36,255 nucleotides of DNA from a virus. The position numbers and the translations under genes were made by a program. The notes beneath the pieces were generated by a model that ran no database searches, had not been told where the DNA came from, and was given only the letters and a program-made list of their open reading frames with translations. This document shows, one piece after another, positions 5,495 through 13,210 of the stretch (within the stretch, counting starts at the first letter, position 1; each line of letters starts with the position of its first letter). The stretch covers positions 1-36,255 of IMG/VR virus record IMGVR_UViG_3300007960_000072; one strand, written 5' to 3'.

Positions 5495-5841
5495 TGACTA
5501 AAGAAAGCAAGAGAGAAGAATTGAAGCAGTGTCCGTTTTGTGGATCATTTGAGGCGTATGAAAATTATACAAGTTTTGGAGATTCAAACAAGATTGACTA
5601 TACTGTTGAGTGCGAAAATTGTCCAGCTGATATAGGTTGGCATGATACACTTGAAGAAGCTGTAAAATCATGGAACACCAGAACCACCAACGAATCCATG
5701 GTAAAGGCGTTGGAGGAGATAGATAATCTTATAATACATAAGTACCAGTACAATTTTAATGAGTACTTTGGAGATGATATTCGTGAGGATATTGAAAAAA
5801 TCAAGTCAATCCTCCTTGGAGAGACAAAGGGAGGGGTGTAA
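5491..5841 (+). CDS. Lar-family restriction alleviation protein
   Basis: The N-terminal domain (about 8-65) carries the Lar pattern: LKQCPFCGS, then VECENCPADIGW, then TLEEAVKSWNTR, i.e. a two-CxxC zinc ribbon followed by the conserved xW-N-x-R helix. The C-terminal 50 residues form an acidic helical extension not typical of the family. Lar proteins lessen type I restriction, in the Rac prophage by modulating host modification. Two in-frame ATGs (5491, 5494) follow AAGGAAGG. It fits with the two methyltransferases in this genome as anti-restriction equipment. Confidence 0.75.
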   Translation: MMTKESKREELKQCPFCGSFEAYENYTSFGDSNKIDYTVECENCPADIGWHDTLEEAVKSWNTRTTNESMVKALEEIDNLIIHKYQYNFNEYFGDDIREDIEKIKSILLGETKGGV

Positions 5842-6144
5842 ATGGGAAGTTATGCTGAACAGGCGATAGAAAGCGGTATTAGATACTCAGGCGGACGTTT
5901 AAGTTATAGCCGCAGTGTTAGCGTTAAGGAGCAATTAAACATAGTAGCGAGAAAATGCGGTTTTTCTGGTTACCGTGGTTATAGCCATTTGGTGACAGAG
6001 TTTTGCTCCGGCTATGGATATAAACAGTTTTTATCTACTAGATATGCTCTAGGTTCGAGAAATACACAAAACAACAGGATACGCTATTGTCTGTATAAAG
6101 TGGAAGAGTTTAAGAAGCTGTTAAATGATATTAGGGGTAATTGA
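5842..6144 (+). CDS. Basic hypothetical protein, 100 residues
   Basis: A basic, Tyr/Ser/Arg-rich protein that begins right after the Lar stop, with AGGGAGGGG upstream. The GYRGYSHLVTEFCSGYGYKQF segment and Arg-rich surroundings suggest nucleic-acid contact, but there is no recognised domain. The C-terminal helix (YKVEEFKKLLNDI) looks amphipathic. Family unknown. Confidence 0.55.
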   Translation: MGSYAEQAIESGIRYSGGRLSYSRSVSVKEQLNIVARKCGFSGYRGYSHLVTEFCSGYGYKQFLSTRYALGSRNTQNNRIRYCLYKVEEFKKLLNDIRGN

Positions 6145-6335
6145 TGAATAGAGAAGAAGTAAGGGAGATAGTAGGGACTGAATTACTAGATCCATCAAAT
6201 TTTGACGAAAAAAACAATTTCAAAATGAGCAAGGTTATTGATAATATCACCGACAGAATAATGTCATTGGCTGGTAATGAGCTTAAATCGAAAGAGCAAT
6301 TATTTAAAGATTTTGAAGGAGGGTTTTCTGTATGA
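6144..6335 (+). CDS. Small acidic helical protein
   Basis: I take the ATG at 6144, sharing bases with the previous TGA and preceded by AGGGG, giving about 63 residues. The protein is acidic and mostly helical (NREEVREIVG; KVIDNITDRIMSLAG). No motif or family is recognised. It is co-translated with its neighbours. Confidence 0.5.
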   Translation: MNREEVREIVGTELLDPSNFDEKNNFKMSKVIDNITDRIMSLAGNELKSKEQLFKDFEGGFSV

Positions 6336-6523
6336 CAATATGTTCTCGCTTGAAAGCTAAAACAGAATTACAACACGCTAAAAAGGCTGAAAACCTTAAA
6401 CTCTTCTTTAGCGACATTGGTGAAGAGGGATATATTCATGTACTCAGATTGGATAGACTCCAGGACGATTGCATCAGTAATTTCGTAAATGCAAATTATG
6501 GAGGTTGCCATGTACAGAGTTGA
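6332..6523 (+). CDS. Small hypothetical protein
   Basis: A 63-residue protein with a very good ribosome-binding site (GAAGGAGGG) and an ATGA overlap with the upstream gene. It opens with a basic helix (KAKTELQHAKKAENLKLFF) followed by a short beta-like region (YIHVLRLDRL). Its 3' end overlaps the next gene by 14 bases. No family is recognised. Confidence 0.5.
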   Translation: MTICSRLKAKTELQHAKKAENLKLFFSDIGEEGYIHVLRLDRLQDDCISNFVNANYGGCHVQS

Positions 6524-7025
6524 TGTATACAAGTGCGATACTTGTATAGGCACAAAGTATTTCGAGACACAGCAAGAGGCTGAGTTCTACGTAACATTTG
6601 AGGCTGAGGATGGCTTAAACTGTGAGATAGTATACGAGCCATATGATGATAGAGAGTCAATCTTAACATGGACGGTAAGGATTGTAGTATGGTTATTTTT
6701 GATATTGGTCACTTATTTGTTTATCGGTTGCTCTGATTTTATTGTTAATGAGAGGCCAGATAAAGATGTAATATACCAAGAATACATTGACATTGAAATA
6801 CCAAACCCAGAACACTCAATAATAGGCACATGGTATTATGTAGGGAGATACTCAACAATAGACGTTGAAGTAGTATCATATACTGTAGATTATATTGTAG
6901 AAAATCCGTTTAAAATGAGCGGTAAAGTTGTTTTTGAAGTAGATGACTTCAAATATCACTATCAGCTTGAGAATGACACATTAACCGTATATAGCCAAAA
7001 AAAAGAGATTAAATTTACAAGATAA
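6510..7025 (+). CDS. Membrane-anchored protein with lipocalin-like C-terminal part
   Basis: The ATG at 6510 is chosen because ATGGAGG precedes it; an in-frame ATG at 6489 lacks a site. It encodes about 171 residues. An N-terminal cytoplasmic-type region of about 50 residues with two cysteines (KCDTCIG) is followed by one strong membrane span (about 52-72, TVRIVVWLFLILVTYLFIG). The outside part is beta-rich: GTWYYVGRYS, a run of alternating strands and DTLTVYSQKKEIKF, recalling lipocalin-like fold repeats. It could display a small beta-barrel at the envelope, for example in superinfection exclusion, but that is speculation. Confidence 0.55.
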   Translation: MYRVDVYKCDTCIGTKYFETQQEAEFYVTFEAEDGLNCEIVYEPYDDRESILTWTVRIVVWLFLILVTYLFIGCSDFIVNERPDKDVIYQEYIDIEIPNPEHSIIGTWYYVGRYSTIDVEVVSYTVDYIVENPFKMSGKVVFEVDDFKYHYQLENDTLTVYSQKKEIKFTR

Positions 7026-7059
7026 GTGCAATATATATGGTAAAATAGTTATATTTACA

Positions 7060-7124
7060 TTAAAGTGAGTTGATCTCTCTTTAATCGGTATTGATTACCA
7101 AAACATTGTTCACTTGAGGTGAGT
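7060..7124 (+). promoter_or_regulatory. Leader with two hairpins sharing a TTGAT loop
   Basis: The 93-base gap at 7026-7118 holds two consecutive hairpins. The first is 7060-7069/7075-7084 (nine pairs, one T-T mismatch). The second is GGTA/TACC at 7087-7090/7096-7099. Both have the identical five-base loop TTGAT. GTGAGT occurs at 7065-7070 and again at 7119-7124 next to the next start, and CACTT (7111-7115) could pair with AAGTG (7063-7067) instead. Suggestive of leader control of the ParB-methyltransferase gene; not proven. Confidence 0.35.
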
Positions 7125-8312
7125 GTGGAAATAGTTTTTAAAAACCCCGCTGATTTAATAGAAGCGGAGTATAACCCTCGTAAAATATCAGACGAGGATT
7201 TTAAGCAGTTAAAGAAATCTCTTTCTAATTTTGACTGTGTAGAGCCAATAGTTATAAATACCTATGCAGGTAGAGAAAACGTTATAATTGGCGGTCACCA
7301 AAGATTAAAAGCAATGAAAGCACTGGGATTTGAAGAAGTACCATGCGTTGAAGTTAATCTGCCAATAGATAAAGAAAAACAGCTTAATATAAGACTTAAT
7401 AAAAACTCAGGTGAATGGGACTTTGTAAAGCTAGATGCAGAGTTTGAATTAGATGAACTCACTGAGTGGGGATTCTTAGAAGATGAGCTTGAAGGTTTTG
7501 AAAACGTAACAGAGACAGAAGGATTAACAGAACCTGATTCAGTTCCAGAGATGCCAGAAGAGCCTAAAACTAAACTTGGGGATATATATGTATTAGGTAA
7601 CCATAGGTTAATGTGTGGTGACTCTACTAGTATCGATTCCGTTGAGAAGTTGATGGATGGGGAGAGAGCTGATTTGATTGTAACCGATCCGCCGTATAAT
7701 GTCGCATACGAAGGCAAAACAAAGGACGCATTAACAATACAGAACGATTCAATGGGCGATGAGTCTTTTTATCAATTTTTATACGATGTTCACGTAAATT
7801 ACTTTACGATCGCAAAAGAAGGTTGCGGGCTATATGTATTTCATGCTGATTTAGAAGGGCTTAATTTCAGGAGAGCATTTAAGGAATCTGGTTTTGACCT
7901 TAAACAGTGCTGTATATGGGTGAAGCAAACAATGGTAATGGGAAGGCAGGATTACCATTGGAAACATGAGCCAATACTTTATGGTTGGAAAGGCGGAGCT
8001 TCACACAATTGGTATACAGATAGAAAACAAACAACTATTTGGGAGTTTGATAGACCATTCAGAAATGATATACATCCGACAATGAAACCGATAGATTTAA
8101 TAGAGTATCCAATAAATAACTCGTCTAAGAATGGAGATATTGTTGTAGATTTTTTTGGCGGTTCAGGATCATGTTTGATAGCTTGTGAGAAAACAGGACG
8201 TAAAGCTAGATTAATGGAGCTAGACCCTAAATACTGTGATGTAATAGTAAAGAGATGGGAAGACTTTACTGGACAGAAAGCAGTACTTTTAAATGAGTCT
8301 GATTATGTCTAA
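7125..8312 (+). CDS. ParB-like nuclease domain fused to DNA methyltransferase
   Basis: A two-domain protein common in phages next to terminase genes. Residues about 5-100 are ParB/Srx-like: NPADLIEAEYNPR, then IIGGHQRLKAMKALG, then IRLNKNSGEWD. Residues about 140-390 are a beta-class methyltransferase: DPPYNVAY (about 188-195), a long target-recognition region, then VVDFFGGSGSCLIAC (about 340-354) and MELDPKYCDVIVKRWE. It probably methylates phage DNA before packaging, possibly at sites bound by the ParB-like domain. The GTG at 7125, with GAGG five bases upstream, is preferred to the GTG at 7119. The 3' end overlaps the small terminase gene. Confidence 0.88.
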   Translation: MEIVFKNPADLIEAEYNPRKISDEDFKQLKKSLSNFDCVEPIVINTYAGRENVIIGGHQRLKAMKALGFEEVPCVEVNLPIDKEKQLNIRLNKNSGEWDFVKLDAEFELDELTEWGFLEDELEGFENVTETEGLTEPDSVPEMPEEPKTKLGDIYVLGNHRLMCGDSTSIDSVEKLMDGERADLIVTDPPYNVAYEGKTKDALTIQNDSMGDESFYQFLYDVHVNYFTIAKEGCGLYVFHADLEGLNFRRAFKESGFDLKQCCIWVKQTMVMGRQDYHWKHEPILYGWKGGASHNWYTDRKQTTIWEFDRPFRNDIHPTMKPIDLIEYPINNSSKNGDIVVDFFGGSGSCLIACEKTGRKARLMELDPKYCDVIVKRWEDFTGQKAVLLNESDYV

Positions 8313-8709
8313 AGCTGGAAGAAAAAAAATAAAAATTGACTGGTCTAAAGTAGACGCAATGTGTAAGATACAATGTACTCAGGTTGAGATATGTTCGATT
8401 TTAGATATTTGTGAAGACACGATAAATGCCAGATGTAAAGAGGAACATGGAATCAATTTTTCGGAGTATTCTGCCAAAAAGAGAGAAGGCGGTAAAGCTT
8501 CATTGAGAAGAATGCAATGGCAACAAGCTGAAAAAAGCCCTGCTATGGCTATTTTTTTGGGTAAAAATATACTTGGTCAATCAGACAAACAGGAAATCGA
8601 ACATAAAGCCGATGTTAATGTCAATAACAATGATTTGCTAAAGAAAATGTCTGACGAAGATTTAGAGCTACTACAACTCACATACAGTAAATACATAAAA
8701 GAGGATTAA
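8305..8709 (+). CDS. Small terminase subunit
   Basis: This recognises packaging sites in phage DNA and recruits the large terminase. The sequence has the pattern of a known phage TerS group: basic start KAGRKKIKIDW, helix-turn-helix segment (CTQVEICSILDICEDTINARCKEE), then SLRRMQWQQAEKSPAMAIFLGKNILGQ, followed by an acidic C-terminal oligomerisation/effector tail. The length (about 134) is normal. An in-frame ATG at 8293 would add four residues; neither start has a strong site, so coupling to the upstream gene is likely. Its position two genes before the large terminase supports the call. Confidence 0.8.
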   Translation: MSKAGRKKIKIDWSKVDAMCKIQCTQVEICSILDICEDTINARCKEEHGINFSEYSAKKREGGKASLRRMQWQQAEKSPAMAIFLGKNILGQSDKQEIEHKADVNVNNNDLLKKMSDEDLELLQLTYSKYIKED

Positions 8710-9317
8710 TGAAAAAAGAACTATTTGAGTATACTCAAGAGGAAGCTAGCGCATATCTTAACATGGAAGGTGTTCATGAGATAGACTATGTTAAGAGCGA
8801 AGAAGAAGGATATAAGCTGTTTTCGAATGGTTTAAGTTCAACTGTTAAACTGAGAGTCTGTGAAGATGGTACATTCTTTCTTGAGGTATCAGTCCCAGAT
8901 AAATTACAATGCGTACCTTGCGAGCTTGACTTTAAGACAGCAAATAGGGATTCCTGCCCGTGTTGCGGAACACCTATTCGTGAGATAATGCTTAGAAATA
9001 AAGTACATGAAGAGCCATTCAGACGCTTTGAAGGTATTTATAGCGAGCTTCTTAATGCTGCTTTGCGTGTAGCCCAACCTGTTTGCGCTTATGTGTCTGA
9101 CAACTTTACATATACTCAAGCCGTAACAGCATACAAACAAGCTCGTGAGAGTTACGATGCTGTAATTAATGATCTCAAGCCGTTCAATTGGGTTTTTGAG
9201 GAAGATGTGCTCGATAAAGTAACCGATATCAAAAAAGAAAATACAAATGTTTACGCAATGAAGAAGCTTATGGGTGATGAAATCACAGAAAAGTCATTGC
9301 TAGATTTTAGTAAGTAG
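8709..9317 (+). CDS. Zinc-motif protein between the terminase subunits
   Basis: A 202-residue protein starting in a TAATG overlap, with AGAGGA upstream. Cysteines arranged as QCVPC and, about 20 residues later, SCPCC resemble a zinc ribbon at about 66-95. The second half is helical (FRRFEGIYSELLNAALRVA; YTQAVTAYKQARESYDAVI). It is not a recognised terminase or homing endonuclease. Its place between TerS and TerL suggests a packaging or early-late accessory role; I do not know the family. Confidence 0.55.
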   Translation: MKKELFEYTQEEASAYLNMEGVHEIDYVKSEEEGYKLFSNGLSSTVKLRVCEDGTFFLEVSVPDKLQCVPCELDFKTANRDSCPCCGTPIREIMLRNKVHEEPFRRFEGIYSELLNAALRVAQPVCAYVSDNFTYTQAVTAYKQARESYDAVINDLKPFNWVFEEDVLDKVTDIKKENTNVYAMKKLMGDEITEKSLLDFSK

Positions 9318-9323
9318 ATCACA

Positions 9324-9371
9324 ATGGGTTGCAAAGGATCAAAAAAGGGTAGCAAGGGCGGTAAAAAATAA
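9324..9371 (+). CDS. Possible 15-residue Lys/Gly peptide
   Basis: The ORF MGCKGSKKGSKGGKK lies between the zinc-motif gene and the terminase, and its last codons form the left arm of a terminator hairpin. Such short Lys/Gly peptides do occur next to phage structural genes, but there is no clear ribosome-binding site, and composition alone could produce it. Low confidence. Confidence 0.25.
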   Translation: MGCKGSKKGSKGGKK

Positions 9372-9381
9372 CCGCCCTTTT
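9354..9381 (+). terminator. Rho-independent terminator before the large terminase
   Basis: A nine-pair stem AAGGGCGGT/ACCGCCCTT (9354-9362/9371-9379) with an A-rich eight-base loop runs into TTTT (9378-9381). This is a good intrinsic terminator, or an attenuator, sitting only three bases before the terminase start codon. Confidence 0.75.
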
Positions 9382-9383
9382 GT

Positions 9384-10985
9384 ATGGATTTTACTTTTAA
9401 TCAGATACAGGAAGAGCTTGAGAGGCGAAAATGTGTACCTAATGAGTATACAGGTGTAACCCCTGTATTGATGCGGATTAATGGTAAATTCAAAAAGATA
9501 GTCCCTAAATTTCAGAGAATATTCACGATAGCTGGCATATGCGATGATATGCCAGACCAGACAGACGGATATGATTTTATCCCTATTGATGGTGGGCGTG
9601 GTGGAGCTAAATCTGAGTCTATTTGTGATTTGATAACAGAGATAGCTGAGGTTGAACATAATGTTGAATGCCTATGCACCCGTGAAGTGCAAAACTCTGT
9701 TGAAGAATCTATATACTCATACATTAAAAATTGGGTAATTAATAACGGATATGACGACCATTACAGGTTTTTAGACTCGAAAATAATCAACACAAAAACA
9801 AATTTTGTTTTTAGGTTCAAGGGTCTTAACGGTAGTGTTAGAACTGAATCACTAAAAGCTTTGGCAAAAGTAAAATACGTCATAGTAGAAGAGGCTCGTA
9901 CAATGAGCCAGAAATCTATTGACATGCTTCTTCCTTCTGTCCGAATGAATGGAAGGAAAATATTTTTCCTCTATAACTCAGGGCGTGAAAATGATCCAGT
10001 TGAGTCAATTAAAAAATACGAAGAAACGCTATTCATTAAAATAAATGTTTTTGATAATCCATTCTGTCCAGAAGTTTTATGGAGACAATGTCAAGCCGAT
10101 AAGAAAATAGACTTTGAAAGGTATTTGCATGTCTGGGAAGGGCATTATATTAAAGATGATCCATCAAGAGTATTATTGCCATTCGAGTGGCTTGAAAAAT
10201 GCTTAAATGCTCATAAAACAATAGGGTATGAGCCTTGCGGTAAGTTATATGCGGGCGTTGACGTTGCGGAAGGAAAGACAACAAAGCACGACAAAAACAG
10301 TATATCTATAAGGCAAGGGCCAGTAACAAAATGGTCTGACACATGGCAGTGCGACAACATATATCAATCAGTATCTAGGGTGAAATCAGAGTATTATAAC
10401 TGGGGATTTGAAGATGTTGTATATGATGCTGTTGGTGTTGGAGCTGCTTACGGGTCAGAGGTTGCAAGAATAGACAACACTGAGGCAGAGAAGTTGCCAT
10501 TCAACCATATACCATTCAAAGGTTCTAACATGGTATATGGTGGCGACTCAATATATACACGCCACGGTAACAAGATAGTGAGGAACAAAGATTTTTTCAA
10601 AAACGCAAAAGCTCAGCAGTGGTGGAATTTGAGGCTAATGGCCCAAAATACAATAAAGCTTCTTGATGGCAAAAATATTGATAGAGAGGACTATTTTTTA
10701 AGTTTTGAGGGTGATCTTGAGCAGTGGAGGGAGGCGTTTAACGAGCTTTCACAAGCTACATTTAAAGAAGATCCAGCTGGACGCAAAATGATAGAAAAAG
10801 CCCCTGGCATCCGAGAGATTGATGATGGAATGGGGAACAAGCAAAAGGTACGATCACCAAACATAGGCGATTCTATAGGAATGCTTTATTTCAAATATTT
10901 TGAAAATGGATTAAGGGCACATGGGAGCGACATAACTGACAAAAAAGAAGAAGCTACCTTCACAATGCCAACCATGACAATGTGA
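9384..10985 (+). CDS. Large terminase subunit (packaging ATPase/nuclease)
   Basis: This drives DNA into the prohead and cuts the concatemer. The N-terminal ATPase has the Walker A variant GGRGGAKS (residues 70-77), Walker B YVIVEEA (165-171) and a coupling segment around FLYNSGRENDP. The C-terminal RNase H-like nuclease starts at GVDVAEG (Asp about 293), with VVYDAVG (about 348) and NIGDSIG (about 497) as further acidic sites. The 533-residue length and the GGRGGAKS form fit the Terminase_3/PBSX-type group. The ATG lacks a Shine-Dalgarno and lies right behind the terminator stem, which is odd for a well-expressed gene. Confidence 0.92.
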   Translation: MDFTFNQIQEELERRKCVPNEYTGVTPVLMRINGKFKKIVPKFQRIFTIAGICDDMPDQTDGYDFIPIDGGRGGAKSESICDLITEIAEVEHNVECLCTREVQNSVEESIYSYIKNWVINNGYDDHYRFLDSKIINTKTNFVFRFKGLNGSVRTESLKALAKVKYVIVEEARTMSQKSIDMLLPSVRMNGRKIFFLYNSGRENDPVESIKKYEETLFIKINVFDNPFCPEVLWRQCQADKKIDFERYLHVWEGHYIKDDPSRVLLPFEWLEKCLNAHKTIGYEPCGKLYAGVDVAEGKTTKHDKNSISIRQGPVTKWSDTWQCDNIYQSVSRVKSEYYNWGFEDVVYDAVGVGAAYGSEVARIDNTEAEKLPFNHIPFKGSNMVYGGDSIYTRHGNKIVRNKDFFKNAKAQQWWNLRLMAQNTIKLLDGKNIDREDYFLSFEGDLEQWREAFNELSQATFKEDPAGRKMIEKAPGIREIDDGMGNKQKVRSPNIGDSIGMLYFKYFENGLRAHGSDITDKKEEATFTMPTMTM

Positions 10986-10990
10986 CAATC

Positions 10991-11052
10991 TATCAACACT
11001 TATCAACACTTATCAACATCTATTAAACAATATATTGACATTCTATCAACAA
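10991..11052 (+). repeat. Helically phased TATCAACA repeats
   Basis: TATCAACA begins at 10991, 11001 and 11011, exactly 10 bp apart. A degenerate copy (TATTAAAC) lies at 11021 and a further copy at 11044, inside the spacer of the candidate promoter. Ten-base phasing places all copies on one helical face, as for cooperative binding. With the preceding T, two copies read TTATCAACA, one change from the DnaA box. An operator is the favoured reading. Confidence 0.6.
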
Positions 11053-11063
11053 TAGGTTATTTT
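11035..11063 (+). promoter_or_regulatory. Candidate promoter for the head genes
   Basis: TTGACA (11035-11040), a 17-base spacer and TATTTT (11058-11063). Transcription would begin near 11070, ahead of the portal ATG at 11090. A TATCAACA copy lies in the spacer, as expected for a regulated site. Confidence 0.5.
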
Positions 11064-11089
11064 TCAGGTATACCTTGCAATGGTTTTAC

Positions 11090-13210
11090 ATGAAAAAAGA
11101 AGAAATTATTGAAGAAGCCAAGAAGAATGCCAAAAGGTATACTGATTTTTACGCTGATTTTAGGAAAGAAGCTCAAGATGATTTAGATCTTGTTAATGGA
11201 GATCCGTGGACAGATTCTGACAAAGCCAAGAGAGTTGGCCGTCCAATGGAAAAAATCAACGATACAAAAATAATAATTAGGCGTACCGTTGAAGACTACG
11301 ATCAAAAGCGGTCAACAATCAAAGTCAAAGGTTACGACAATTCAACCGATAAAATAACAGCCGAAGCATTTCAAGGAATCATATACAACATACACAATGA
11401 GGGCATGGGCGAAGAAATAAAAGACATGGCGATGTCAGATATGCTTACTTGTGGAATGGGGTTTTATAGCTGGGAAACTGAGTACGAGAATGACCTATCA
11501 TTTAATCAAAGAATAACATTTAAACCTTGTTATGACCAGTTCAATGTATACATGGACATAATGAACAGCAAAGAGATAGATTTTGCTGACTCTATGTGGG
11601 GCGGTGAAAACTATCATTACGATATAGATACATTTGAAGAGAACTGGCCTGAAGCAGAGAAGTGCAGTTTTCCTGATCTCGATAATGTTGTCAATGACGG
11701 ATTACTTTGTGTATCTAAGTATTACCGAGTTGAGCTTGAGGCTGATAAAGTAATTAGCATAGTAAATCCATTTAGTGGTCAGGCTCTTACAGTTTACTTG
11801 AGCGACCTCGAAGATAAAGAAGAGTATTTCCCTTTATTGAAATATTATCGTGAATATGGATTCGATGGCGATTTATACAAGTGGCTAAAATCAGATAACA
11901 GGTTGTTGGCTGAAAAAGATGTAGAAAGAAGAAGAATAAAATGGTATTTACTTACTGATAAAGAGATTCTTGAAGAGGGTGAGATTGGTGGCGAGTACAT
12001 ACCAATAGTGCCCATGCTTGGCCCGAGATACATATACAAAGGCAAAGTATACTATGATTCATTAATAAGACAAACAAAAGACCCGACACGCTTAAATAAC
12101 TTCGTTATTAGTAACTATGTTGAAGCAATGGCTGCTGATACTATATCTCCTTGGGTGACTAATTTCCAAAAGATAAAGAAGCACATGCCAACATGGGCAA
12201 ATGCAAATAACAGACCTACTGTTGCGCTGCCATTTGATGCTGTTGAGTTGCCAGATGGGACAATAGACGCTTCACCACCACAGAAAGTGCCTAAAGGCGA
12301 TGTTCCTGCTGGCTGGGCTACTCTTTTCCAATTTACGACAGAAAGTAAAGAGCGAACAAGTGGGCTTCCAGATAGTGCAGCAGGTCTACAAGGCAATGAG
12401 GTTTCTGGTTCTGCACTTGAGCTAAGAACAAATAACGGTCTATCCAATAGGTCAATATTCTTTAAAGCCAGACATTTTTCCGATATGCTTCTAGGCAAGC
12501 ATCTTGAAAAGGCTATACCGGTATACTATGACTCCAAAAGGCTAACAAAAGCATCTGACATTGATGGGAAATCTAAAAGTGTAATGATTAATGCTGAGAC
12601 TCACAACCAAGGTGAGGATCAATTTAAAGGCAAATTTATTGATATAGCTAACGCTAAAGTCCAAACTTACATAACAGTAGGGCCTTCCTTTAGTTCTTTA
12701 CGTCAAGAGACTACCGCAAAGCTGGCAGAGCTTATGCCTTACGCTGGTGAACGTTATAACGATGTAATATTCCCAGAGCTAGTAAAATATATCGATGTTT
12801 CAAACTCTGAGGAGTTATACGAGAATTGCATGAAGGTTGCTCCAATAGAGATACAGGAGCAAGAGGAAAAAGATGCGAAACAATTACAGACTGAAAAAGC
12901 TCAACTAGAGCAGCAATTGCAGTCAGCTCAACAAATGATCGAAGAATTAAACAAGGTCATAATGGGTGAGCAGCAAAAAGTTCAATCTCAGGAGAAGATA
13001 GCACAGCTTAAAGCTCAGACTGAAATACAGAAAGAGCAACTTAAGCAAACTGCTGAAAACGAAAGAGAAAGAATGTCGAACCGGACAGACATTAAAGAGG
13101 CCGAGATTGATGCACAAGCTAAAATCAATATTGCAATAATGCAAATGATGGAAAAGCTTGATGCAAAGATTGACAAAATCACAACAATAACCGCTAAAGG
13201 CGAGGTCTAA
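11090..13210 (+). CDS. Portal protein (P22 gp1-like)
   Basis: A dodecameric ring at one capsid vertex through which DNA enters and leaves. About 706 residues, close to P22 gp1. The start carries the family pattern: a helix of Lys/Glu, then DLDLVNGDPWTD, then RPMEKINDTKIIIRRTVEDYDQKR. The middle contains PWVTNF and GLPDSAAGLQGNEVSGSAL. The C-terminal 120 residues are Gln/Glu/Lys-rich coiled coil, matching the helical barrel. The ATG at 11090 is chosen over the TTG at 11075; neither has a strong ribosome-binding site. It follows the terminase after a regulated gap. Confidence 0.88.
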   Translation: MKKEEIIEEAKKNAKRYTDFYADFRKEAQDDLDLVNGDPWTDSDKAKRVGRPMEKINDTKIIIRRTVEDYDQKRSTIKVKGYDNSTDKITAEAFQGIIYNIHNEGMGEEIKDMAMSDMLTCGMGFYSWETEYENDLSFNQRITFKPCYDQFNVYMDIMNSKEIDFADSMWGGENYHYDIDTFEENWPEAEKCSFPDLDNVVNDGLLCVSKYYRVELEADKVISIVNPFSGQALTVYLSDLEDKEEYFPLLKYYREYGFDGDLYKWLKSDNRLLAEKDVERRRIKWYLLTDKEILEEGEIGGEYIPIVPMLGPRYIYKGKVYYDSLIRQTKDPTRLNNFVISNYVEAMAADTISPWVTNFQKIKKHMPTWANANNRPTVALPFDAVELPDGTIDASPPQKVPKGDVPAGWATLFQFTTESKERTSGLPDSAAGLQGNEVSGSALELRTNNGLSNRSIFFKARHFSDMLLGKHLEKAIPVYYDSKRLTKASDIDGKSKSVMINAETHNQGEDQFKGKFIDIANAKVQTYITVGPSFSSLRQETTAKLAELMPYAGERYNDVIFPELVKYIDVSNSEELYENCMKVAPIEIQEQEEKDAKQLQTEKAQLEQQLQSAQQMIEELNKVIMGEQQKVQSQEKIAQLKAQTEIQKEQLKQTAENERERMSNRTDIKEAEIDAQAKINIAIMQMMEKLDAKIDKITTITAKGEV

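Noticed and set aside
7119-7124. GTG at 7119 as start of the ParB-methyltransferase gene
   Set aside because: It overlaps the GAGG site; GTG at 7125 has proper spacing and gives the expected N-terminus.
7295-7717. 140-codon minus-strand ORF inside the ParB-methyltransferase gene
   Set aside because: Serine-rich antisense shadow of conserved ParB and methyltransferase motifs.
10991-11020. Repeats as DnaA boxes of the main origin
   Set aside because: Ten-bp spacing is too tight for adjacent DnaA boxes, and a better origin candidate exists in the initiator gene. Kept only as an alternative.
11075-11089. TTG start for the portal protein
   Set aside because: It would sit about five bases after the likely transcription start and adds only five residues; the ATG at 11090 starts the conserved-looking Lys/Glu helix.
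12115-12498. 127-codon minus-strand ORF inside the portal gene
   Set aside because: Complement of a well-supported coding region, with Ser/Pro/Ala-rich shadow composition and no ribosome-binding site.
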